Positions 57,818 to 64,000 of a stretch of DNA of 64,000 bases are shown one piece after another; positions within the stretch are counted from its first letter, which is position 1, and each line of letters opens with the position of its first letter. The DNA comes from CAVYXA01 sp963846775. GTDB lineage: Bacteria > Verrucomicrobiota > Verrucomicrobiia > Chthoniobacterales > UBA10450. Location of the stretch: NCBI GenBank assembly GCA_963846775.1, contig CAWJXB010000006.1, positions 496,001 to 560,000 of the forward strand. Reading direction: 5' to 3'. The notes under the pieces were generated by a model, which was not told the origin of the DNA, did not search any database, and was given only the letters and a program-made list of their open reading frames with translations. Made by a program: the position numbers and the translations under genes.

Positions 57818-58320
57818 GGTTTACCGATTTTCGGATGTCGATCTTCGCTCGAATCGGCCATTCTCGCAAACGCGGCTGCCGGTTTTCTCCGCGTGAACGC
57901 CGAATAAATTCCGATTCCGATCAGAGCGCCAGCGATGTCGGTCAAAATATCGCGCGCGGACGGCGTTCGGGACGGAACGAATGACTGGTGCCACTCATCG
58001 CTGATGGCAAAGAGAGAGCACGCCAGGAAAACAATCACAAATAAGATCGACAAGTTGACCTGCCAATGCGTCCCCCGCCGAAACGCGCGCCAAAGCAAGA
58101 CCGCGAGCACGGCGTACTCGAACACGTGGCCGAACTTACGAATAAGAATGTGCACCATCTCGATCGTGCGATAAGACATGTGGGGATCGAGCCAGAGCAA
58201 GAAGGGAGTAATAAACCGGGATGTTTGTTCGCCCGAGAAAAGGTTGGTCGAGGCGGCAAACATCAGGATGCCCCAAACGATCACCGGCAGCCACACCTTA
58301 AAGAAGTCCCCTTTTTGCAC
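57808..58320 (-). CDS. VanZ-like family membrane protein
   Basis: A 170-residue membrane protein with a GTG start at 58320. The VanZ-like pattern is VWLPVIVWGILMFAASTNLF, IRKFGHVFEYAVLAVLLWRA, ILFVIVFLACSLFAISDEWH (conserved DEWHQ) and SARDILTDIAGALIGIGIYS. Four helices are expected. VanZ itself gives low-level teicoplanin resistance; for the broad family the function is unknown. Its last codons and stop (GGGGCATAG) lie inside tRNA-Ala, so processing of the tRNA would cut the 3' end of this mRNA. Confidence 0.88.
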   Translation of the reverse strand: MQKGDFFKVWLPVIVWGILMFAASTNLFSGEQTSRFITPFLLWLDPHMSYRTIEMVHILIRKFGHVFEYAVLAVLLWRAFRRGTHWQVNLSILFVIVFLACSLFAISDEWHQSFVPSRTPSARDILTDIAGALIGIGIYSAFTRRKPAAAFARMADSSEDRHPKIGKPGA

Positions 58321-58530
58321 CGTGTAATTCTACGGTGTTTCCGCGCTCAGGCCAAATCAGGAATCGGATGGCCGCGACTAAAGTTCGCTCTCCCCGTTCC
58401 TCTTGCTCTGCTTCTCACTCTGTTTTCGCCGGCGGAAAGAAGATTAAGAGGAAGCGGGAGATTATAAGCGTATCATATCCACTTTCACCGTTGAGCGGAC
58501 ACGTAACGATTGCTACGCTCAAATCCACTC

Positions 58531-60486
58531 ATGAAGATCGACAGCGCTAAAATCGAGTCGCACTTAAAAGAGAGACGCGTTTTCAAACCGTCGAAACCGT
58601 TTGCGGAAAAAGCGCGGATCAAGAGTCTGGCGCATTACCGGCGGCTGCATCAAGAATCGCTCGCACAGCCAGCAAGATTTTGGACGCGCGAGGCGCGCGA
58701 ACTGGTTTGGCGCGCGCCGTGGAAAAAAATTCTGGAATGGAAACCGCCGTTCGCAAAATGGTTTGTCGGCGGAAAGATTAACGTCTCGGAAAATTGTCTG
58801 GATCGACATCTCCACAGCGCGCGACGGAACAAAGCAGCCATCATTTGGGAGGGCGAGCCGGGTGAAAAACGGACGCTGACTTATCAGCAGCTTCATCACG
58901 AAGTCTGCCGATTCGCCAACGTGCTTAAGCGAAACAAGATCGACAAAGGTGATCGCGTGATCATCTATCTGCCGACCATCCCCGAAGCGGCCATCTCCAT
59001 GCTGGCTTGCGCTCGAATCGGCGCGGTTCATTCGGTTGTCTTCGGCGGGTTTAGCCCGGACAGCATTCGCGACCGGATCGCGGACAGCGGTGCGGTAGCG
59101 CTGATCACCGCCGATGGCGGTTACCGCCGCGGCGGAACCGTTCCACTAAAGAAAAATGTCGATGATGCGTTGCGCGGCGGAACGTCCGTCAGGCGAGTCA
59201 TTGTTTTTCGCCGGGCCGGCAACGACATTCACATGGAAGAAGGGCGCGATGTTTGGTGGCATCGGGAGCTGGAATATGTCGATGCCAATTGCCTTGCGAC
59301 CGCGCTGGATAGCGAGCATCCGCTCTACATTCTTTACACCAGCGGTTCGACCGGGAAGCCCAAGGGCATTCTGCACACGACCGGTGGCTATTTGGTAGGC
59401 GTATATTGTACCACGAAATATGTCTTCGATATCCGCGACGAAGATATTTTCTGGTGCACGGCCGATGTCGGCTGGGTGACCGGCCACAGCTATGTCGTTT
59501 ACGGGCCCCTGGCCAATGGTGCGACCACGTTCATGTACGAGGGCGCGCCAAACTGGCCCGAGCCGGATCGATTCTGGAGAATTATCCAGGACAATCGAAT
59601 TAGCATTCTCTACACTGCGCCCACTGCGATCCGCGCGTTTATTCGGTGGGGCGATGAGTGGGTGAAGAAGCACGATCTGTCATCCTTGCGACTGCTCGGG
59701 ACCGTCGGTGAACCGATCAATCCGGAGGCGTGGATTTGGTATCATAAGAACATCGGCGGCGGGCGATGTCCGATTGTCGATACCTGGTGGCAAACGGAAA
59801 CCGGCCAGATCATGATTACGCCTTTGCCTGGCGCGATCTCGACCAAACCCGGAAGCGCTACGCTGCCGTTCTTCGGTGTCGATCCTGCGGTGGTTGATGA
59901 AAGAGGAAACGAAGTCGACGCCAACGTTGGCGGCAAGCTGATTATTCGCCGGCCGTGGCCGTCGATGTTGCGCACTATTTATAGAGATAAGGAGCGCTAC
60001 CAGAGGCAATACTGGAGCGAGTTCAAAGGCAATTATCTTACGGGCGACGGCGCACGCCGCGATGAAGATGGCTACTTCTGGATCGTCGGCCGAATCGACG
60101 ATGTGTTGAATGTCGCAGGCCACCGGCTTGGCACATCCGAGATCGAGAGCGCGTTAGTGAGTCACGCCCGCGTGGCAGAGGCGGCCGTTGTCGGCCGGCC
60201 GGATGAGTTGAAGGGCCAGGGCGTGGTCGCGTTTGTGACCCTAAAGACTGGCGTCGAGGCAACGCTGTCGCTGAAAAACGAATTGCGCGATCACGTCGGC
60301 GCACACATCGCCGCGATCGCAAAGCCCGATGAAGTTCGGTTTGCCGAAGCGCTGCCTAAAACGCGCAGTGGAAAGATCATGCGGCGCTTGCTCAAAGAGA
60401 TCGCCGCCGGTGCGAATGTGACGGGCGACACTACCACCTTGGAGGATTTCAGCGTTCTGGCGAAATTGGCAGGCCCGGAGGAATAA
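58531..60486 (+). CDS. acs: Acetyl-CoA synthetase (AMP-forming)
   Basis: 651 residues from the ATG at 58531. Motifs of the ANL superfamily: N-terminal ACAS region (HYRRLHQESLAQPARFWTRE), VHSVVFGGFSPDSIRDRIAD, LYILYTSGSTGKPKGILHTT (P-loop), WCTADVGWVTGHSYVVYGPL, VDTWWQTETGQIMITPLPG, YLTGDGARRDEDGYFWIVGR and IDDVLNVAGHRLGTSEIESA. The C-terminal catalytic Lys is in LPKTRSGKIMRRLLKEIA, the site usually controlled by acetylation. It activates acetate to acetyl-CoA. It is monocistronic. Confidence 0.96.
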   Translation: MKIDSAKIESHLKERRVFKPSKPFAEKARIKSLAHYRRLHQESLAQPARFWTREARELVWRAPWKKILEWKPPFAKWFVGGKINVSENCLDRHLHSARRNKAAIIWEGEPGEKRTLTYQQLHHEVCRFANVLKRNKIDKGDRVIIYLPTIPEAAISMLACARIGAVHSVVFGGFSPDSIRDRIADSGAVALITADGGYRRGGTVPLKKNVDDALRGGTSVRRVIVFRRAGNDIHMEEGRDVWWHRELEYVDANCLATALDSEHPLYILYTSGSTGKPKGILHTTGGYLVGVYCTTKYVFDIRDEDIFWCTADVGWVTGHSYVVYGPLANGATTFMYEGAPNWPEPDRFWRIIQDNRISILYTAPTAIRAFIRWGDEWVKKHDLSSLRLLGTVGEPINPEAWIWYHKNIGGGRCPIVDTWWQTETGQIMITPLPGAISTKPGSATLPFFGVDPAVVDERGNEVDANVGGKLIIRRPWPSMLRTIYRDKERYQRQYWSEFKGNYLTGDGARRDEDGYFWIVGRIDDVLNVAGHRLGTSEIESALVSHARVAEAAVVGRPDELKGQGVVAFVTLKTGVEATLSLKNELRDHVGAHIAAIAKPDEVRFAEALPKTRSGKIMRRLLKEIAAGANVTGDTTTLEDFSVLAKLAGPEE

Positions 60487-60493
60487 ACGTTCG

Positions 60494-60916
60494 TTAGTTC
60501 TCGATCACGCGTCCCTGCACTCGTTTGATCTGAGTGTGATGCGTCAGGACGTGAACGCGGCCATCGCTTCCCCGGAAAAACGCGCTCAGGATCCAACTGA
60601 TAATGCTAATCACGATCGCGCCCCAAAACGCGCTCCAAAAACTGTCAACGTAAAAGCCCCAGATGACGTGCGGCACGATGAGCAGCATGAGGCCGTTCAC
60701 CACCAGAATGAAAAATCCGAGCGTCAGCAAAATGAGCGGCGCGCTCAGAATCAGCAGGATCGGTCTAACGAACGCATTGAGAATGCCGAGCAGAAGCGAT
60801 GCGCCGATGAGCGCAGGCACTGAGTCGTAGCGAATTCCGCGAATCATCGAGGACGCCACCATCACCGCGACAGTGGTAATGGCCCATCGGAAAACGAAGT
60901 GTCGCATCAACTCCAT
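60494..60916 (-). CDS. Phage-holin-4-like (PF04020-type) membrane protein
   Basis: 140 residues from the ATG at 60916; a second ATG at 60907 is equally possible. Four hydrophobic helices: FVFRWAITTVAVMVASSMI, VPALIGASLLLGILNAFV, LLILSAPLILLTLGFFILVV and FWGAIVISIISWILSAFF. The LLGILNAFVRPILLILSAPL block is the signature of the Mycobacterium/phage holin-4 family, widespread on bacterial chromosomes without any phage. Its function is unknown. It is convergent with acs. Confidence 0.85.
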   Translation of the reverse strand: MELMRHFVFRWAITTVAVMVASSMIRGIRYDSVPALIGASLLLGILNAFVRPILLILSAPLILLTLGFFILVVNGLMLLIVPHVIWGFYVDSFWSAFWGAIVISIISWILSAFFRGSDGRVHVLTHHTQIKRVQGRVIEN

Positions 60917-60952
60917 TTTATTCGCGATTCGATGCCGTGCCAAGTCGCGCAG

Positions 60953-61021
60953 TCCAAGGAGCGACGGCTTGGGCAGCCGTCCACTAAAAAATGACGGGCT
61001 GGGACGCCGGCACTCCTTGGA
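60953..61021. repeat. Dispersed repeat bounded by TCCAAGGAG/CTCCTTGGA
   Basis: The first 29 bases are the inverted copy of 15510-15537. The element is closed by inverted ends TCCAAGGAG (60953-60961) and CTCCTTGGA (61013-61021) and contains the hairpin ACGGCT-TGGGC-AGCCGT. It lies upstream of the holin-like gene. Confidence 0.7.
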
Positions 61022-61062
61022 AAAAAATTTGCCAATCACCCAACGCGCGCTAATCGAATAAT

Positions 61063-61398
61063 GTGGCGAAGAAACCGAAAATAGATCAAGGTCAGTTTGA
61101 AGCCTCAGTGGACATCAGCGATACGCCAGCGCCAGAAGTGGCTGGAAAAAAAGCCACCCGGCGAAAATCGACATCGCCTAAAAGGCCCGTTTCTGCCCCT
61201 AGAAAGAAGGCGAGCTTCGAAGCAGCGAAGACGAAAGAATCGAGACCGCGGCCGCCACTCGATCCCAGTGACGAAGAGATCCGGATGCGCGCTTATTTTA
61301 TTTCCGAACGCCGACATCGACTCGGCTTGCCCGGCGATTCCAACTCCGATTGGCTCGACGCCAAGCGTCAATTGCTTTCCGAGCTCGGCCCGCGGTAA
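61063..61398 (+). CDS. DUF2934-containing protein with basic N-terminus
   Basis: A 111-residue protein with a GTG start at 61063. Residues ~1-68 are disordered and rich in Lys, Ala, Pro and Ser (KKATRRKSTSPKRPVSAPRK). Residues ~70-110 match the short DUF2934 module: DEEIRMRAYFISERRHRLGL followed by PGDSNSDWLDAKRQLLSE. The module is common in soil Proteobacteria and Verrucomicrobia; its function is unknown. The basic tail might bind nucleic acid, which is inference. It is convergent with the receiver protein gene, with heptamer repeats between. Confidence 0.8.
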   Translation: MAKKPKIDQGQFEASVDISDTPAPEVAGKKATRRKSTSPKRPVSAPRKKASFEAAKTKESRPRPPLDPSDEEIRMRAYFISERRHRLGLPGDSNSDWLDAKRQLLSELGPR

Positions 61399-61412
61399 TG
61401 GGCGGGGGTAGA

Positions 61413-61491
61413 GATGGAGCATTGGAGTAAGGCGGTGATCTTCTCCAATCATCACTCCATTACTCCACTACTCTATCACTCCGTTCTCTCC
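61413..61491. repeat. Heptamer repeats forming a long hairpin between convergent genes
   Basis: Seven units in phase run from 61443 to 61491 (CTCCAAT, CATCACT, CCATTAC, TCCACTA, CTCTATC, ACTCCGT, TCTCTCC). Facing units at 61413-61430 (GATGGAG, CATTGGA, GTAAGGC) are complementary, so about 60 bases could fold into an imperfect stem. The block enters the last codons of the receiver gene (ERTE and stop) and may terminate both genes. Confidence 0.7.
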
Positions 61492-61880
61492 ATCCCGAGC
61501 ACGGTTTGATGCACCTTATCCAAAAGCCGGTTCATGGAAAATGGCTTCGCAATGAAGCCGGCAACGCCCGGTTCTTTCAACAACTCTTGAGCTCGCGCCT
61601 CGTCTCCTTTGCCGGACACGAGCAGCAACGGCGGCACGACGCGCGCCGACTCGAGGTTGTTGTAAACCTTGCCAATTAAAAAGAACAGCATCGCGCCGTC
61701 GATCATCGGCATCGAGAAATCGAAGATAAAGAGGTCGTAGTCCCGCTTCAGAGCGAGCTCGAAGCCGTACTCCGGTGTCGGCGAAGTATCCACTTCGCAC
61801 CGAAAAGACGCGGCCAGGGCCTCGCGCATAATGCGTAGAAGCGCGACTTCATCATCGACAATTAGAATGCGCTTAGCCAC
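61476..61880 (-). CDS. Stand-alone response regulator receiver protein
   Basis: 134 residues with a GTG start at 61880 (VAKRILIVDDEVALLRIMRE); an upstream ATG at 61949 would add 23 residues read from REP-like sequence and is less likely. Receiver features: acidic pair VDDE, phospho-acceptor Asp in YDLFIFDFSMPMIDG, Ser in LLLVSGKGDE and Lys in AGFIAKPFSMNRLL. All key residues are present, unlike the receiver at 30346. There is no output domain or nearby histidine kinase, so the partner is unknown. Confidence 0.88.
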   Translation of the reverse strand: MAKRILIVDDEVALLRIMREALAASFRCEVDTSPTPEYGFELALKRDYDLFIFDFSMPMIDGAMLFFLIGKVYNNLESARVVPPLLLVSGKGDEARAQELLKEPGVAGFIAKPFSMNRLLDKVHQTVLGMERTE

Positions 61881-61967
61881 GGCGCAGACTTTAGGCAGGA
61901 ATCCGCCTTCGCAAAGCTCCGGCGCGACATGGTGGACACGCATGAACACAAATGTTTATTTGCTGCG

Positions 61968-62207
61968 ATGCAACCATCCGTGGTGGACCTGGCGAATGCC
62001 TTACGCGAGCGGCTGGCCATCATTCGCGATGCAGAAAGCCGGCGCGACCAGGAGAAACACATGGCGCGACTACGCGCCATCTCGGAAAAAATCGACCAGT
62101 TGCAAACGGCGCTCCCGCAACCAATTGATCCGCAACTGGCGCATTTTCTCCAGCGCCGCAGTTACGATAAGGCGCTCGAGTTTATCGAGAATACAACTCG
62201 ACGATGA
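61968..62207 (+). CDS. Small helical protein overlapping rpsD
   Basis: A 79-residue charged protein from the ATG at 61968: VVDLANALRERLAIIRDAES, RLRAISEKIDQLQTALPQPI and AHFLQRRSYDKALEFIEN. It is predicted to be mostly alpha-helical with a coiled-coil stretch at ~12-50. No family is recognised. Its last 26 bases overlap the end of rpsD on the opposite strand, a tail-to-tail overlap. It is divergent from the receiver gene, so the two may share a regulatory region. Confidence 0.65.
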   Translation: MQPSVVDLANALRERLAIIRDAESRRDQEKHMARLRAISEKIDQLQTALPQPIDPQLAHFLQRRSYDKALEFIENTTRR

Positions 62208-62793
62208 GTTGCTCGTTCACAATCGGCTGCATCTCCTCGCGCGAGGGAATGCGTGCGACTTTGCCTTTAAGGGCGTCCCGATCGACCGTGAGCCAATCGG
62301 GAACGGGCGCGATTTGCGTGAGATCGAGATTGCGCAAGACCAGTTGACGCGATTTTGGTCTATCCTTGATCGAGATTTCGTCACCGGCTTTGACGTTGTA
62401 CGAAGCGATGTTGACGCGGCGGCCATTCACGAGGACGTGGCCATGCGAGACAAGCTGGCGAGCAGCGTTTCGCGTGTTAGCCAGGCCGAGCCGAAAGACA
62501 ACATTGTCGATCCTGGTTTCCAAGAGCTGTAACAACGTTTCACCGGTCACACCACGTTTGCGTAATGCATTCTGGAAAATGCGCCGGAACTGACGCTCGA
62601 GCAGCCCGTATTGATAACGCAGCTTCTGTTTTTCCCCGAGGGCGATGGCGTATTCAGATTGTTTCCGCCGGGCGCCGCGCGGACCGTGCATTCCGGGAGG
62701 ATAATTTTTTCGCTCGAGCGATTTTGATGAGCCGAAGATCGGCACGCCGTAACGGCGGCTGACTTTCGATTTTGGTCCGGTATATCTGGCCAT
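62182..62793 (-). CDS. rpsD: 30S ribosomal protein S4
   Basis: 203 residues from the ATG at 62793 (MARYTGPKSKVSRRYGVPIF). Motifs: YPPGMHGPRGARRKQSEYAI, GLLERQFRRIFQNALRKRG, and the S4 RNA-binding domain RIDNVVFRLGLANTRNAARQ followed by LVSHGHVLVNGRRVNIASY. S4 starts 16S rRNA assembly and is a translational repressor of the alpha operon in E. coli. It is the last gene here; rpoA and rplQ, which usually follow, are absent. Confidence 0.97.
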   Translation of the reverse strand: MARYTGPKSKVSRRYGVPIFGSSKSLERKNYPPGMHGPRGARRKQSEYAIALGEKQKLRYQYGLLERQFRRIFQNALRKRGVTGETLLQLLETRIDNVVFRLGLANTRNAARQLVSHGHVLVNGRRVNIASYNVKAGDEISIKDRPKSRQLVLRNLDLTQIAPVPDWLTVDRDALKGKVARIPSREEMQPIVNEQLIVELYSR

Positions 62794-62830
62794 GGAAGAG
62801 AGTGACGTAAGGGTGATGAGTGACGAGAAA

Positions 62831-63424
62831 TCAGACGCGGCGTTGTTTGGGCGGGCGGCAACCGTTGTGCGGGACGGGCGTGACATCACGGATGAGGGTC
62901 AGTTCCAAGCCAATTGCCTGCAAGGCGCGCACGGCGGATTCGCGCCCGGCCCCGGGGCCTTTGACCAGCACTTCGACTTCTTTCAGCCCGTGCCCCATCG
63001 CTTGGCGTGAGGCATCTTGCGCAACCATTTGTGCCGCATAAGCGGTGCTTTTGCGTGAGCCTTTGAAGCCGACCTTGCCAGCGCTCGACCAGCCAATCAC
63101 GTTGCCATTCATATCGGTGATCGTAACGATCGTGTTATTAAACGTCGCCATCACATGCGCGATTCCCGAGTGAACGTTCTTCGCGCCTTTGGCCCTAACA
63201 ACCTTTGGCTTCTCAATTTCGTCGGCCGACAATGAAAGATTTTCCGGCGCAGCCGGCGCAGTCGCGGCTTCGGCCTTTTCGCCTTTTTTGCTTTTAGCGG
63301 GCTTCTTCTCCGGCTTCGGGGCCACTTCGGCCGGCGCGACTTTCCCAACCTCTTCCGGTGCGACAACTTTCGCGTCGACGCTTACTGGTTCCTTCTCCTC
63401 CTTTGGTTCCTTTGGTTCAGCCAT
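62831..63424 (-). CDS. rpsK: 30S ribosomal protein S11 with an N-terminal extension
   Basis: A 197-residue S11. The conserved part (~80-197) shows NVHSGIAHVMATFNNTIVTI, TDMNGNVIGWSSAGKVGFKG, STAYAAQMVAQDASRQAMGH, VLVKGPGAGRESAVRALQAI and PHNGCRPPKQRRV. S11 forms the platform of the 30S subunit near the mRNA exit. Normal length is about 129 residues; here ~70 extra N-terminal residues are rich in Lys, Glu, Ala and Pro (EPKEEKEPVSVDAKVV, KPEKKPAKSKKGEKAEA). The ATG lies 12 bases after the rpsM stop, so the extension is probably translated. Confidence 0.96.
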   Translation of the reverse strand: MAEPKEPKEEKEPVSVDAKVVAPEEVGKVAPAEVAPKPEKKPAKSKKGEKAEAATAPAAPENLSLSADEIEKPKVVRAKGAKNVHSGIAHVMATFNNTIVTITDMNGNVIGWSSAGKVGFKGSRKSTAYAAQMVAQDASRQAMGHGLKEVEVLVKGPGAGRESAVRALQAIGLELTLIRDVTPVPHNGCRPPKQRRV

Positions 63425-63436
63425 GATAGTTATTCT

Positions 63437-63832
63437 TTAAACAACGCCCGCTTTTGCATCCTTGCTCCGAATGACGCCGACCGTCTTGCGCGGACCCTTG
63501 CGGGTGCGCGCATTGGTCGATGTTCGCTGCCCGCGCACGGGCAGCCCGCGGCGATGACGAATCCCGCGGTAAGAATTGATCGCCTGCAAACGTTTCAAGT
63601 TACTCTGCACCTCACGACGCAGATCGCCTTCGATCTTGAGCTTGTTGTTCGTGATCGCGTGAATGATTTCGTTCAACTGCTGGGGCGTTAGATTCTTCGC
63701 GCGCGTGTTCGGATCGATCCCGGTCTGCTCGAGAATCCGCTTGGCCGTGGTCAGACCGATTCCGTAAATATAAGTGAGCGACGCTTCGATGCGTTTCTCC
63801 GCTGGAATTTCAACCCCGAGTAATCTTGGCAT
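63437..63832 (-). CDS. rpsM: 30S ribosomal protein S13
   Basis: A 131-residue S13: MPRLLGVEIPAEKRIEASLT, YIYGIGLTTAKRILEQTGID (helix-hairpin-helix), INSYRGIRHRRGLPVRGQRT and TNARTRKGPRKTVGVIRSK at the basic C-terminus. It sits in the 30S head, contacting the P-site tRNA and forming bridges to the 50S. Gene order rpmJ-rpsM-rpsK-rpsD is the classical alpha-operon order. Confidence 0.97.
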   Translation of the reverse strand: MPRLLGVEIPAEKRIEASLTYIYGIGLTTAKRILEQTGIDPNTRAKNLTPQQLNEIIHAITNNKLKIEGDLRREVQSNLKRLQAINSYRGIRHRRGLPVRGQRTSTNARTRKGPRKTVGVIRSKDAKAGVV

Positions 63833-63855
63833 AAATCAACACTCCACTACAAAGC

Positions 63856-63969
63856 TCACCCTTGCCTCTGTTTATGGCGCGGGTTTTTGCAGATTACGCG
63901 CACAACGTTTTTGCGCTTCACGATTCTGCAACTGGCACAAAGCCTTTTCACTGATGGTCTAACTTTCAT
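63856..63969 (-). CDS. rpmJ: 50S ribosomal protein L36
   Basis: A 37-residue protein read on the minus strand from the ATG at 63969: MKVRPSVKRLCASCRIVKRK, then NVVRVICKNPRHKQRQG. The zinc ligands C-x2-C, Cys and His (CASC, ICKNPRH) are all present, so this is the zinc-binding (C+) form. The gene is 23 bp upstream of rpsM. Confidence 0.96.
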   Translation of the reverse strand: MKVRPSVKRLCASCRIVKRKNVVRVICKNPRHKQRQG

Positions 63970-64000
63970 GGTCCACGAAATTCAAGACGCGGAGACGCGC

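Noticed and set aside
57684..57869. A minus-strand frame of 61 codons with SSVGRAPALQAGSQGFESPC
   Set aside because: This is the well-known spurious translation of a tRNA gene, here tRNA-Ala.
1..64000. Search for CRISPR arrays, prophage, intact insertion sequences, toxin-antitoxin or defence islands
   Set aside because: Nothing beyond the RAYT fragment and the gatB-tail copies supports mobile DNA. The holin-4-like gene at 60494 is a chromosomal family and not evidence of phage.

Overview
The window reads as a gene-dense chromosomal stretch of a soil-type Gram-negative bacterium, most likely a member of the Verrucomicrobiota (Chthoniobacterales-like). This placement is inferred from the gene set: paired bactofilins, one with zinc ribbons, a DUF5069 protein, a very short TTG-started lipoprotein, short ATGA-overlapping operons, and an abundance of small palindromic and 7-8 bp phased repeats. 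No 16S rRNA gene is present to confirm it, and an acidobacterial relative is not excluded.

Layout. 1-3.1 kb is a patchy region of small secreted or unknown genes (DsrE-like, DUF1232, cupredoxin-like). It holds two extra copies of the 3' end of gatB and the first codons of a REP-associated transposase, so it looks like the scar of past insertions next to gatB. 3-10.6 kb (minus strand) carries gatB, cvpA, aroC and a coupled set of thiol-disulfide protein, aspartyl protease, cystathionine beta-synthase and cystathionine gamma-synthase/lyase. 11-19 kb has rpsA with its promoter and structured leader, a DUF5069/bactofilin operon, a tiny lipoprotein, a YkuD transpeptidase divergent from asd, and a large Gly/Pro-rich secreted protein. 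18.9-30 kb (minus) is carA-recJ-recG-htrA and rplT-pheS-pheT followed by a likely 6S RNA with its own terminator. 30-41.4 kb is mixed: receiver-domain protein, ferritin, M50 protease, adenylate cyclase with TPRs, tgt, acpS, pdxJ, glycosyltransferase, sterol-desaturase-like hydroxylase, transglutaminase-like protein, two tandem paralogues and DoxX. 41.7-49.4 kb is a compact plus-strand operon aroF-trpG-trpE-trpD-trpC-trpF-trpB-trpA, the whole branch from DAHP to tryptophan apart from the common shikimate steps. 49.6-58.3 kb holds an ArsS-like radical SAM protein, a fatty acid desaturase, a HAD phosphatase, an acyltransferase-hydrolase fusion, two kynurenine-pathway enzymes (HAAO and ACMSD), an L,D-transpeptidase lipoprotein, tRNA-Ala and VanZ. 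58.5-64 kb has acs, a holin-like membrane protein, a receiver protein and the end of the ribosomal alpha operon (rpmJ-rpsM-rpsK-rpsD) without rpoA.

The most distinctive feature is how repeats enter genes. Palindromes and heptamer blocks seen between genes also occur in frame inside tgt, recG, recJ, pheT and the acyltransferase fusion, where they add peptide segments that these enzymes normally lack. I found no CRISPR array, prophage, intact insertion sequence or obvious defence locus.
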